A DNA stretch of 47,711 bases from MB1-2 sp046566065 (lineage in GTDB: Bacteria; Actinomycetota; CADDZG01; WHSQ01): positions 1-47,711 of the forward strand of contig JBKHXK010000019.1 of assembly GCA_046566065.1 (NCBI GenBank), written 5' to 3'. The notes beneath the pieces are model-generated. The model was not told the origin of the DNA. It worked only from the letters and a program-made list of their open reading frames with translations, and did not search any database. Within the stretch, counting starts at the first letter, position 1. Each line of letters opens with the position of its first letter. The position numbers were made by a program, and so were the translations under genes. Positions 23,969-31,803 of the stretch are shown piece by piece.

Positions 23969-25387
23969 TCAGTCCTGGTGGGGACTCGGGTCGGAGCCGC
24001 GGTGTGGCAGCGGCAGGTACGGGAACGTGGAGCTGAACTCGAGCTCGTTGGAATCCACGCCGTCCGCCAGGTCGTTCGGGTTGCCGATCAGCTCGCCTTC
24101 GAAGACCTGAAGGCCGATGTCGATCACGTCGTCGGCGAGACGACGCCCGTTCGGGAATCCGGCATTGTCTCCGCCGATCACTCCGAGTCGGGAGTACTCA
24201 GCACAGGTTCCTTCCTCGCAAGGAGGTGTGGAGAGATTGAGACGAAGAACCTCGCTGGCCTCGACGTTGCTCGGCTGCGTCAGTCCCTCGATGCCCGTCA
24301 GGAAGACCGCGATCAGATCGTCGCGCTGGATCCCTGGCTTGTCCGGATCCGAGTCGGGCTCTTCGATCCCGTAGACCGCCTCGACGACCTTAGGAAGGAT
24401 GGGCTCGTTGACCGCTGCGAGGAACTGCTCGTCCTTCGACGGCTTGGAGGCGTTGAAGTAATCCTTCAAGCCCACCGGGACGACGACCTCGTTGACCAGA
24501 GGCTGGCCGAGACGGGAGACCTGGCTGTAGGGACCCTTGAAGGAGACCTTGCCGGTCTGGGGATCGGAGATCTTTGCGCTGCGCCGTGAAGCCGTGCTCC
24601 AGACACCGATCACGGAGTTGTTGGCGGTGATGTCGCCGTTCTTTGCAACTTCCGTCTTTGGCACCTGGATCGCCAGCGCGTTGGTGTTGAAACCGGCGAG
24701 CGTGTCGTCTCCGGCCTCGCTGAAATCGCCACCGTACAGAAGGTCGAACACCCTCAGGTCGAGGAAGAACGGGTCATCGGCCTGGCCGGCGTACGCCTTG
24801 CCGGCTCCGAACGACTCGATCGCCTGGTTGCGTAGGTCCTCGTAGCTCGGCATCGATGCTGCGCCGACGTCGCTGGGTGCCGCGATCGCGTTGCGGACCA
24901 GCGTCTGCGCCGGGCGACCGGGGCGAACCCTCTTCAGGTTGTAGGTCTGGTAGAAGTTCAGGTCCGGGTCGTCCAGGGACGTCACTTGACCTGTGTTGTA
25001 GAGGAACTGGCCCTCTGCGTTGCGATAGTGATCCTTGAAGACCCAGCGGTAGATCACTTCAGCCGCGGCATCTCCGTCGTTCGAGATCCGGATGTCATAG
25101 CGCGTGTTCTCGGCGAAGGGATAGAAGTTCGGACCGCCGGCAGGCTCCTGGAACGGGATCCAGTTACTGATCAGGGTCACCTTCGTGGGATCGTCCGGGC
25201 TGGTGAAAGCGTAGACATCGGTGTTGTCGATCTGCGGCTCCGAAGCAGTGAACGGTGCCTCGCGGTGACTGGACGCCTCACCAGGAGTGGGAGCCAGGGT
25301 AGAAGCGGCGAGTCCCAGACTGAGCGCGGCAGCAAGGCCCGCCAGAACCACTTGCCGCTTCCTCGTTGGAAGTGCAACTGAACGCAT
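23969..25387 (-). CDS. DUF4331 secreted protein
   Basis: 472 residues from ATG 25387, nine bases after a strong AAGGAGG. A signal peptide (about 1-38) is followed by ASSHREAPFTASEPQIDNTD, the hallmark beginning of DUF4331 proteins, and by VYAFTSPDDPTKVTLISNW. Other family blocks are YRWVFKDHY, VGVWSTASRRSAKI (NSVIGVWSTASR) and FPNGRRLADDVIDIGL. The family is widespread in soil bacteria and of unknown function; it is beta-rich and secreted. Cysteines occur only as PPCEEGTCAEY. It begins an operon-like series with a TPR protein, lipoprotein, membrane protein and M48 protease. Confidence 0.9.
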   Translation of the reverse strand: MRSVALPTRKRQVVLAGLAAALSLGLAASTLAPTPGEASSHREAPFTASEPQIDNTDVYAFTSPDDPTKVTLISNWIPFQEPAGGPNFYPFAENTRYDIRISNDGDAAAEVIYRWVFKDHYRNAEGQFLYNTGQVTSLDDPDLNFYQTYNLKRVRPGRPAQTLVRNAIAAPSDVGAASMPSYEDLRNQAIESFGAGKAYAGQADDPFFLDLRVFDLLYGGDFSEAGDDTLAGFNTNALAIQVPKTEVAKNGDITANNSVIGVWSTASRRSAKISDPQTGKVSFKGPYSQVSRLGQPLVNEVVVPVGLKDYFNASKPSKDEQFLAAVNEPILPKVVEAVYGIEEPDSDPDKPGIQRDDLIAVFLTGIEGLTQPSNVEASEVLRLNLSTPPCEEGTCAEYSRLGVIGGDNAGFPNGRRLADDVIDIGLQVFEGELIGNPNDLADGVDSNELEFSSTFPYLPLPHRGSDPSPHQD

Positions 25388-25552
25388 AAAGAGTGCCTCC
25401 TTCGATCGAGTCACCCCGGGCGGCGTGACCTATGCCACCGGTTCGTGCGAGCGGGTACCCGCGGATTGCGCGGCTGCAACGGTCTTGGTCGGTGATACGC
25501 CCCAAGATGCGCCGAAACGCGGCGGTATGGGAGCAGGCGCCGAAGCGCTTGG
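25388..25552 (-). promoter_or_regulatory. Promoter/leader region of the DUF4331 operon
   Basis: 165 bases without a gene. It holds two inverted repeats: GCGGGTACCCGC (a perfect 12-base palindrome, 25451-25462) and GTCAC-N10-GTGAC (25409-25428), the latter 10-30 bases before the ribosome binding site. These look like operators or a short leader hairpin. I could not match it to a known riboswitch. Confidence 0.4.
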
Positions 25553-25777
25553 TCAGGCCGTGTCCGCTACCTCGGGACCGGGCGGAGCTTCGTCTTCGCG
25601 TCGGGGCCTGAACCTGAGAACCGGTATGAGCCCGGCCCCCGAGAGCGCCTGCAGACCGCTGCCCAGGTCCTCGTCGATGTCGACCGCGGCGTCGGGCGGG
25701 TGCAACATCGCCGTCACCAGACAGTCGTCGCAATGCTGCGAGCGGTACATCTCGCACTGTGAGCACTCGATCTGCAC
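25553..25777 (-). CDS. Small CxxC-CxxC protein, actinobacterial type
   Basis: 74 residues. MQIECSQCEMYRSQHCDDC has four cysteines (5, 8, 16, 19) spaced as a small zinc knuckle, followed by LVTAMLHPP and a region DLGSGLQALSGAGLIPVLRF. I recall similar short proteins with the CxTYRSxHCDDCLVxALL pattern across Actinobacteria, without known function. It is transcribed toward the DUF4331 gene but is separated from it by 165 bases. Upstream (25778-25864) I see nothing notable. Confidence 0.65.
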   Translation of the reverse strand: MQIECSQCEMYRSQHCDDCLVTAMLHPPDAAVDIDEDLGSGLQALSGAGLIPVLRFRPRREDEAPPGPEVADTA

Positions 25778-25864
25778 GGTCAGCCTCCCTATCGTCGCCT
25801 GCTCGCTCCGAGGCGCCCTATCAGGCGCTAAGGACCAAGCTAGCGAGGGGGTGTGTCAAGAAAG

Positions 25865-27097
25865 TCAGCGCAGCAGCGCCAGAAGCTGATCCGAGGTGGC
25901 GATCGTGGCCCCGAGCTTGCCGGCGGCGTCCTGGAGCCCCCTGTCGTTCGTAGCCAAGACGACCGGATGGGGCGGCAGCTCCTTCAGGCGCTCGACGATG
26001 TGGCGATCGGCGCGATCCTTCTCCGTGCCCCGGCCGCTGCGGTCGGGCTCCGAGTACTCCTCGGTGAGATAACGGGTCTTCACCCGTTTGGTTCCCGGGG
26101 GGACCTCGCCGCCGTCCCATACGAGGACCACCTGGACCTTGCGGCGGTTGGAGAACGTCTTCAGCATCTCCCTCAATCGAGAGCGCTGCTGTTCCAGCGC
26201 CAGCTGTGGGAAGCCGCCCGGGCTGTGCGACACGTTGTAACCGTCGACGATGAGCGTCACCTCGTCGGCCTCGAGCCATTCGTCGAGGGTCTCGGGATCG
26301 TCGTCCAGGCGCCCTTTGGGGGCCTTCAGGGAACGGCGCGGACCCTGCGGCTCGCCCTTGGGAGGCGCCGGGACCTGGGATCCGGACGGCTTGGGCCGAG
26401 CAGGGGCCGCAGCCGCCTTCTCGGTCTCGGCGATGCGCTTCTTCAGCTCGCGGTTCTCGTCGCGCAGTTGCTTCACCTGTGCCCGCAGGGACTCGATGTC
26501 GGCTTTCGCCTTCCGGCGCTCGCGCTCGAGCGTCTTCTCGAGACGCTCGGACTTGCTCGTCTGCGCCGCGGCCTCGCTCTTCCAGTCCCGCTGGGAATCG
26601 CGCAAGGCGGTGACCTCTTCGTCCAGACGCAGCGATCTCGCTCGCTCGACCCGGATCTTGTTGAGACCGTCTTCCTTGACCGCACGGACCTCTTCTCTGG
26701 TCTTGCGGTGCGCTTCCTTCTCTCTCGCGAGTTTGTCTTCCAGTTCCCGAAGCTTCGGGGTCAGATCCGGCACGTCGGCGCCTTTCTTCTTAGAGGTCTG
26801 CAGGAGCCGATCTCGCCAGCCTTCGGGTTGCTCGGCCGCGAGTTTCAGCGCGGCCACCTCGTGCTTGGTCAAACGCGGCTTCGAGTCCTCGAGCCACTCG
26901 ACGATCAGAGCCCTGAGCGTCTCGTCCTCCAACACCCCGAGCAGTTGAGCGCGGTGTCGGGTCAACCCCTTCGCCGTCTGAGTGGTTTTCTTCAGAGGGG
27001 CGAGCGAAGCGGGGAGCTCGGTCGCCGGGGTGGCGTGAACGTAGGCGGCGACGCCCTTGGCGAGAGCAGACGCGACGTCTGCGGGCAGATCGTTCAT
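25865..27097 (-). CDS. NYN-domain (YacP-like) putative ribonuclease with long coiled coil
   Basis: 410 residues. A helical N-terminal domain (1-110) is followed by a coiled coil at about 112-228 (KLRELEDKLAREKEAHRKT, IESLRAQVKQLRDENRELKK), a basic Pro-rich linker, and a C-terminal NYN/PIN-like nuclease domain from about 280. Its acidic metal-binding residues are in TLIVDGYNVSHSPGGF (Asp285), VVLVWDGGEVP, KDRADRHIV and VVLATNDRGLQ (Asp385). Such domains cut RNA; B. subtilis Rae1/YacP is a relative. Start ATG overlaps the CaiB-family TGA upstream by four bases. Confidence 0.87.
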   Translation of the reverse strand: MNDLPADVASALAKGVAAYVHATPATELPASLAPLKKTTQTAKGLTRHRAQLLGVLEDETLRALIVEWLEDSKPRLTKHEVAALKLAAEQPEGWRDRLLQTSKKKGADVPDLTPKLRELEDKLAREKEAHRKTREEVRAVKEDGLNKIRVERARSLRLDEEVTALRDSQRDWKSEAAAQTSKSERLEKTLERERRKAKADIESLRAQVKQLRDENRELKKRIAETEKAAAAPARPKPSGSQVPAPPKGEPQGPRRSLKAPKGRLDDDPETLDEWLEADEVTLIVDGYNVSHSPGGFPQLALEQQRSRLREMLKTFSNRRKVQVVLVWDGGEVPPGTKRVKTRYLTEEYSEPDRSGRGTEKDRADRHIVERLKELPPHPVVLATNDRGLQDAAGKLGATIATSDQLLALLR

Positions 27098-28278
27098 ATG
27101 ACGCCTGCCGTACGGAGAGCTTCGACCTCCTCGTCGGTCTTGCCCAGAGAGCTCAGCACCTCGTCCGTGTGCTCGCCCATCCGCGGCGGCGGCAGACGCA
27201 TCTCACTCGTCCGTCCGCTGCTCTCGAACTTCAGAGGATCGCCGATGTGCGTCCACGGGCCCACCCCGGGGATCTCGTCGGTGAACACCATGGCGCGAGC
27301 CTGCACGTGCTCGTCCTGGAAGGCCTCGCCGCACCCGTTGACCGGACCGACGCACACGTCCAGCCCGTCGAACCTCTTCATCCATTCCTCGCGGCTGCGG
27401 GACGAGAAGACCTTCTCCAGCTCGGCGATGACCTCGTTGCGCCGCTCCCCCGCTGCGAAGGCGTCCCCAAGGAGGTCCTCGCGTTCGATCGCCGTGCAGA
27501 GCGCGGCCCAGAACTGCGGTTCGAGCGCTCCAACCGTGAGCCATCCATCGGATGCCGGATAGATGCGGTAACAGGGGAACCCGCCCGACAGGTGCATGCG
27601 CTCTCGCTCGGGCTCGACCTGCGTCGCCACGTAGCTGCCGGCATGGATCGTCAGCCACGACATCGCCCCGTCCATCATCGAGACGTCGCAGAAGTCGCCG
27701 GTGCCGGTGGACTCGCGGCGGCGAAGAGCGGCCAGCACGGAGATGACCGCGGCCATGCCCCCGCCGGCCAGATCGCCGATCTGCACGCCGGGCAGAACCG
27801 GCCGCCGGCCTTCCTCCCCCGTGATCGAGGCGACCCCGGTGTAGCCGATGTAGTTGGCGTCGTGCCCCGCGGCTTGGGAGCGGGGCCCGTCCTGGCCGTA
27901 ACCGGTGATCGCGCAGTAGACGAGGCGAGGGTTGCGCTCGCGCAACACCGACCATCCCAGACCGAGACGATCCATCACCCCGGGCCGGAAACCTTCGAGC
28001 AAGACATCGTGATCGTCGACCAACGACAGGAAGATGTCGCGGCCCTCCTGCGCCTTCAGGTTCAACGTCAGAGATCGTTTGTTGCGATTCAGAGCTATGT
28101 GCGAAGCGGAGAACTCGCCGACGAGTGGAGGCGTCCAGCGGATGTAATCGCCCTTGCCGGGCTCCTCTACCTTCAACACGTCGGCGCCCATGTCCGCCAT
28201 CAACAGGGTGGCGTAGCCGCCGGGCAAGAGTCGGGTCAGATCCAGCACACGCAGCCCGGAGAGCGGGCCGGAGCTCAC
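27094..28278 (-). CDS. CaiB/BaiF-family CoA transferase, probably alpha-methylacyl-CoA racemase-like
   Basis: 394 residues from GTG 28278 (MSSGPLSGLRVLDLTRLLPG). The N-terminal fold LLMADMGADVLKVEEPGKGD is shared by family III CoA transferases and racemases. GHDANYIGYTG supplies the His-Asp pair seen in alpha-methylacyl-CoA racemase, and QIGDLAGGGMAAV the second Asp region. These features favour racemase over formyl-CoA transferase: it would interconvert 2R- and 2S-methylacyl-CoA before beta-oxidation of branched acids. A CoA transferase role cannot be excluded. It is joined by GTGA to the zinc-ribbon gene upstream and by ATGA to the NYN gene downstream. Confidence 0.85.
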   Translation of the reverse strand: MSSGPLSGLRVLDLTRLLPGGYATLLMADMGADVLKVEEPGKGDYIRWTPPLVGEFSASHIALNRNKRSLTLNLKAQEGRDIFLSLVDDHDVLLEGFRPGVMDRLGLGWSVLRERNPRLVYCAITGYGQDGPRSQAAGHDANYIGYTGVASITGEEGRRPVLPGVQIGDLAGGGMAAVISVLAALRRRESTGTGDFCDVSMMDGAMSWLTIHAGSYVATQVEPERERMHLSGGFPCYRIYPASDGWLTVGALEPQFWAALCTAIEREDLLGDAFAAGERRNEVIAELEKVFSSRSREEWMKRFDGLDVCVGPVNGCGEAFQDEHVQARAMVFTDEIPGVGPWTHIGDPLKFESSGRTSEMRLPPPRMGEHTDEVLSSLGKTDEEVEALRTAGVI

Positions 28279-28490
28279 GCCTTGCCCTCTGCCCCGGTCG
28301 CGGCTTCCTCTACGACGTCCGACGAGCCGCACCACCGACACACAACGCGCTCCACCTCGTGCTCGAGTACCTCTTCCTCCTCCACCGTCATCTCGCCACC
28401 GAGGCTGAAGTGCTGGAAGGCCCTCACTCGCTTGGTCTCGAACACGTCGAATCGGGTCCGGTTCCCGCAGGCGTCGCAGCGGAAGCTCAT
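28275..28490 (-). CDS. Small zinc-ribbon protein
   Basis: 71 residues. Two CxxC pairs, CDACGNRTRFDVFETKRV near the start and RVVCRWCGSSDVVEE near residue 50, form a zinc ribbon around an acidic helix (MTVEEEEVLEHEVE). It resembles stand-alone zinc ribbons in Actinobacteria and Archaea with no assigned role. It lies between the phosphatase gene (ATGA overlap upstream) and the CaiB-family gene (GTGA overlap downstream), so translation is coupled in both directions. Confidence 0.7.
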   Translation of the reverse strand: MSFRCDACGNRTRFDVFETKRVRAFQHFSLGGEMTVEEEEVLEHEVERVVCRWCGSSDVVEEAATGAEGKA

Positions 28491-30058
28491 GCGTCCCCCG
28501 CGCCCAGGAACTTGAGTGCGAACACGACGGTGTCGTCGCTGATCTCGCCGAAGTCCTTGGCGTCGTCCAGCAACCGATTGGTGATCGCATCGGCCGACGA
28601 ACCCCGAGCCACGGCCTCGAGACCGCGTTCGATCCGTTTGCGGCCGTAGAACTCGCCATCGCTGCGCGCTTCCAGCAACCCATCGGTGAAGGCGAGGAGC
28701 ACGTCATCGTCGTTGAAAGTGAAGGTCTCCTGCTGGAACTGCTCGTCCTCGAAAACCCCGAGGATGCTTCCCTGCAGCTCGATCGTCTCCACCGAGCCCG
28801 TCGCATCCCGGAAGATCAGTGGAGGCGGATGTCCCGCCAGGCCGAAACTGGCNNNNNNNNNNNNNNNNNNNNNNNNNNNNNNNNNNNNNNNNNNNNNNNN
28901 NNNNNNNNNNNNNNNNNNNNNNNNNNNNNNNNNNNNNNNNNNNNNNNNNNNAAGCTCGCTAAGCAACAGCCCTTGCTGCAGGCTGCGCGCGACCCGTCGT
29001 TGGCGCTCGTAACGCTTGGCGTTCTCGATCGACATCGCCGCCTGGCCCGCGAGGACGCTCAGGGCCTCGGTCTCGTCGGGCGCGAGCTCGATCGAACGGT
29101 TGAAGAAGACGACTACCGCCCCGACGACCGCTCCGTCTCCGGGGATGGGGGCAGCCACGATCGTCCAGGGGTCTGGTCCCCCGTCGTCGAGCTGGAGGTC
29201 GGCCACGGTGACCGCCTGTCCGAGGGTGAGGTCCTTCCAAGGGTCCTGAGAGAGGTCGATCCGCACCAGCTGATCGGCGGCCGGCAAGCGGTCGACCGCC
29301 GTGGGCGGAGCGACCAGGGTGCTGCGCTGCGAGTCGAAGAAGTAGACGGCGCCGCTATCGCCGGCGAGCAGCTCGGCCGCACCCAGGGAGACCTCGTCGA
29401 TCACCTCGGGCAGCCGCAGCTTCGATGCCACTCGCAGGCCGAACGCACGCAACCCCGAGAGCAGGCTGAACCGCCGGGCGTTGACGAGGGCGACGCCGAC
29501 CTGCCGAGCGATCCCGCGCGCCAGCGCGAGATCCTTCGGCTTGAAGTCTCGGGGCTCCGCGTACTCGAGGGCGAGACCGCCGAACTCCTCACCCCACCGG
29601 ACCAGGGGGATCCCCATGTAGGCCCCGATCCGACGGTGCTCGATGTCGACGGCTGCCACCCGCTCGTCCCGGACCGCGTCCGGCACCAGCAGCGGAGAGC
29701 GTTCCTTCAATGCCAGCGAGAGGAGCGGTAGCCCCTGCTCGGTGCGCGTAGCCTCCACGAGGGCCTCGACCTGGTCGTCCTCGAAGCCGGTGTGGGCCAT
29801 GATCGCGAAGCGCCTGCCCACCCCCAGGCGGGTGGCGGCGAAGCAGCGGTCGGCCCCCAAGAGCTCGGGCACGACGCGAACCGCCGTTTCCAGGGTCTCC
29901 TCTACCGAGCGGACCTCGCCCAGGAGCCCCGCCAGCCCCAGCAGGACATGGGCGATCTCCGAGTCCTCTCGGAGCGACTGGAGGGTCTCCTCCAGGTCCT
30001 TGACCCGCTGTGCGTGCTGCTCGGTATCCGCCTGCTCGCCCGCCATCTCCTGCACCAT
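28487..30058 (-). CDS. Two-GAF-domain SpoIIE/PP2C-like phosphatase, interrupted by an assembly gap
   Basis: A sensor phosphatase. After a short coiled coil come two GAF domains: about 35-195 (ETAVRVVPELLGADRCFAAT) and about 205-350 (DEVSLGAAELLAGDSGAVYF), the second ending AGQAAMSIENAKRYERQRRV. The linker SLQQGLLLSEL begins a SpoIIE-type phosphatase, and the C-terminal half (ASFGLAGHPPPLIF, DDDVLLAFTDGLLEARSDG, DDTVVFALKFL) is also present. Between them lie 99 N, so the metal-binding GDFYD and GDVSGKG motifs are missing because of the assembly. Such enzymes usually dephosphorylate anti-sigma-factor antagonists. TAGGGT nine bases before the ATG may be its -10 box, and an SOS box lies 29 bases upstream. 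Confidence 0.85.
   Translation of the reverse strand: MVQEMAGEQADTEQHAQRVKDLEETLQSLREDSEIAHVLLGLAGLLGEVRSVEETLETAVRVVPELLGADRCFAATRLGVGRRFAIMAHTGFEDDQVEALVEATRTEQGLPLLSLALKERSPLLVPDAVRDERVAAVDIEHRRIGAYMGIPLVRWGEEFGGLALEYAEPRDFKPKDLALARGIARQVGVALVNARRFSLLSGLRAFGLRVASKLRLPEVIDEVSLGAAELLAGDSGAVYFFDSQRSTLVAPPTAVDRLPAADQLVRIDLSQDPWKDLTLGQAVTVADLQLDDGGPDPWTIVAAPIPGDGAVVGAVVVFFNRSIELAPDETEALSVLAGQAAMSIENAKRYERQRRVARSLQQGLLLSELXXXXXXXXXXXXXXXXXXXXXXXXXXXXXXXXXASFGLAGHPPPLIFRDATGSVETIELQGSILGVFEDEQFQQETFTFNDDDVLLAFTDGLLEARSDGEFYGRKRIERGLEAVARGSSADAITNRLLDDAKDFGEISDDTVVFALKFLGAGDA
28853..28951. other. Assembly gap (99 N)
   Basis: Ninety-nine consecutive N within the phosphatase gene. The reading frame is kept on both sides by chance or design (99 is divisible by three), but family comparison suggests that about 110 residues, not 33, belong here. 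Confidence 0.98.
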
Positions 30059-30086
30059 AGGAGAGCAACCCTACGGGGTTCTTGCT

Positions 30087-30108
30087 CTATCGAACACATG
30101 TTCGATAG
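30087..30108. promoter_or_regulatory. LexA (SOS) box
   Basis: A perfect 22-base palindrome containing TCGAAC-ACAT-GTTCGA, the mycobacterial-type LexA site, flanked by CTA and TAG. It covers the spacer between TTGCTC (30083-30088) and TAGCGT (30106-30111), which would be the promoter of the plus-strand nuclease gene, and lies 29 bases before the divergent phosphatase gene. Confidence 0.9.
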
Positions 30109-30117
30109 CGTGGCGCG

Positions 30118-31746
30118 ATGCCCCTCCAGCGCTCCTTCGAAGACCTCGGCACGCCGCTGTCCGAGGTGACCTTCTGCGTGCTGGATCTCGAGACCACCGG
30201 CGGCTCTCCCGCCGACTGCGCGATCACCGAGGTGGGGGCCTGCAAGCTGGTGCGGGGCGAGGTGGTCGGGACCTTCCAGACGCTCGTCAACCCCGGTTGC
30301 CCGGTGCCGGCTTTCGTGCGGCTGTTGACGGGGATCTCCGACGACGAGCTGGTCGAGGCTCCGGACCTCGAGAGCGTGATCCCCTCCTTGCTCGAGTTCC
30401 TGCGCGACTCGGTGATAGTCGCCCACAACGCACGCTTCGACACCGGCTTCATCAACGCGGCTCTGGCTCGGCTCGACTATCCACCTCTCACCAACCGCGT
30501 GGTCGACACGGCGATACTCGCCCGCAAGATCCTGGCCGGTGAGGTCCCGAACCACAAGCTCTCCACCCTTGCGGGTTACCTCCGTTGCGCTCATCGGCCG
30601 ACGCACCGCGCCTACGCCGACGTGCTGGCCACGGTCGACGTGCTGCATCACCTGATCGAGAGGGTCGCAGGCTTCGGCGTCACGACGCTCGAAGACCTGG
30701 TAGCGATGTCGAGCACCCGCATCGATGGGACCTTCTCCAAGCTTCGGCTGGCCGACGACCTTCCTCACGCCGGCGGCGTCTACCGATTCATCGGGGTCAA
30801 CGGCAACACGCTCTACGTGGGCAAGGCGACCGATCTGCGAGCGCGGGTCCGGTCGTACTTCTACGGGGATCCCAGACGCAAGATCCGCGACCTGCTGCGC
30901 GAGGTCGATCGCATAGAGATCCAGGTGCACGAGACGATGCTCGAAGCCGAAGTAGCCGAGGCGCGAGCCATCATGCGCGAGAAGCCGCCCTACAACAGGG
31001 CTGGCAAGAGGACCGCTTCCTGGTATCTCAAGGTGCACACGGCCGCCAAGACGCCCAAGGTGACCAGCGCCCGGGTGCCGAAGGAAGACGGGAACCTCTA
31101 CCTTGGGCCGTTCCCCAACCTGAGCGTCGTTCGGACCTTGATCGACGCGCTGCAGGATTCCTTCTCGATCCATCGCTGCAGCGAACCTGCTCGGTGCCGG
31201 GGCTGCGCCTTCTCGCAGATCGGTCGTTGCAGCGGAACGGACGCACCGATGCATGCGGCCGAGGTGCGGCGCCTGGCGGACGCGCTCGGACACGAGCCGG
31301 AGGGCATCTTCGAGCCGCTCGAACGCAAGATGCACCGACTGGCCGCGTTGCAGCGGTTCGAAGAGGCAACCGAGGCGCGCGAGCGCGCGGCTCTCGTCGA
31401 ACGCACCCTGCTGCGGCATCTCCAGGTGCGCTCCTTGCTCGACGCGGGAGATCTGATCGTCGCGATAGAGGGCCGGGCCCTGTTGATCCGCAACGGTCAG
31501 CTCGCTTGTGGGACCCACTGGTGCGGAGACCTCGACGCGACCCTGGCGCGCCTGGAGGCGGGGGCCGACTGTGCACCGGTCGGAACGTTCATCACGGCTC
31601 AGGTTCAGAACGAAGCCCGCGTGATCTCGGCCTGGCTGCGCCGCAACTCGGCCCTTTGCAAGGTGCTGCACGCGAGCGGAGCCTGGGCCACCCCGGTCGC
31701 GGCCGGACGATTGGGCTCGCGCTTCGCGGTCCGCGCCACGACCTAG
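30118..31746 (+). CDS. DEDDh exonuclease fused to UvrC-like GIY-YIG endonuclease
   Basis: 542 residues. The N-terminal DnaQ-like 3'-5' exonuclease has Asp23/Glu25 (VLDLETTGGS), Asp108 (HNARFDTGF) and His163/Asp168 (THRAYADVLAT). A GIY-YIG domain follows at about 218-295 (GVYRFIGVNGNTLYVGKATD, LEAEVAEARAIM), as in UvrC and Cho. Four cysteines (CSEPARCRGCAFSQIGRC) and a UVR-like helix (QRFEEATEARERA) come next; the RNase H-like second nuclease and HhH motifs of UvrC are absent. It probably incises and trims damaged DNA. M. tuberculosis Rv2191 has this design and is likewise convergent with trpD. The SOS box nine bases upstream and TAGCGT six bases before ATG indicate LexA-controlled leaderless expression. 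Confidence 0.92.
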   Translation: MPLQRSFEDLGTPLSEVTFCVLDLETTGGSPADCAITEVGACKLVRGEVVGTFQTLVNPGCPVPAFVRLLTGISDDELVEAPDLESVIPSLLEFLRDSVIVAHNARFDTGFINAALARLDYPPLTNRVVDTAILARKILAGEVPNHKLSTLAGYLRCAHRPTHRAYADVLATVDVLHHLIERVAGFGVTTLEDLVAMSSTRIDGTFSKLRLADDLPHAGGVYRFIGVNGNTLYVGKATDLRARVRSYFYGDPRRKIRDLLREVDRIEIQVHETMLEAEVAEARAIMREKPPYNRAGKRTASWYLKVHTAAKTPKVTSARVPKEDGNLYLGPFPNLSVVRTLIDALQDSFSIHRCSEPARCRGCAFSQIGRCSGTDAPMHAAEVRRLADALGHEPEGIFEPLERKMHRLAALQRFEEATEARERAALVERTLLRHLQVRSLLDAGDLIVAIEGRALLIRNGQLACGTHWCGDLDATLARLEAGADCAPVGTFITAQVQNEARVISAWLRRNSALCKVLHASGAWATPVAAGRLGSRFAVRATT

Positions 31747-31769
31747 CTCCGCGCTTCGTGACCAAGGGG

Positions 31770-31800
31770 CACGCGCGCCGGAGAGACGCCGGAGCGCGTG
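31770..31800. terminator. Hairpin between convergent nuclease and trpD genes
   Basis: CACGCGCGCCGG pairs with CCGGAGCGCGTG (one mismatch) across a 7-base loop. It fills the 57-base space between two converging stop codons and may terminate both transcripts. Confidence 0.6.
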
Positions 31801-31803
31801 GGG

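Noticed and set aside
25388..25552. Possible cyclic di-nucleotide riboswitch upstream of the DUF4331 gene
   Set aside because: The conserved cores of the c-di-AMP and c-di-GMP aptamers are not present; only two simple inverted repeats are seen.
25853..28515. Long plus-strand open frames opposite the NYN and CaiB-like genes
   Set aside because: No family similarity, and the minus-strand genes show complete catalytic motifs and coupled starts.
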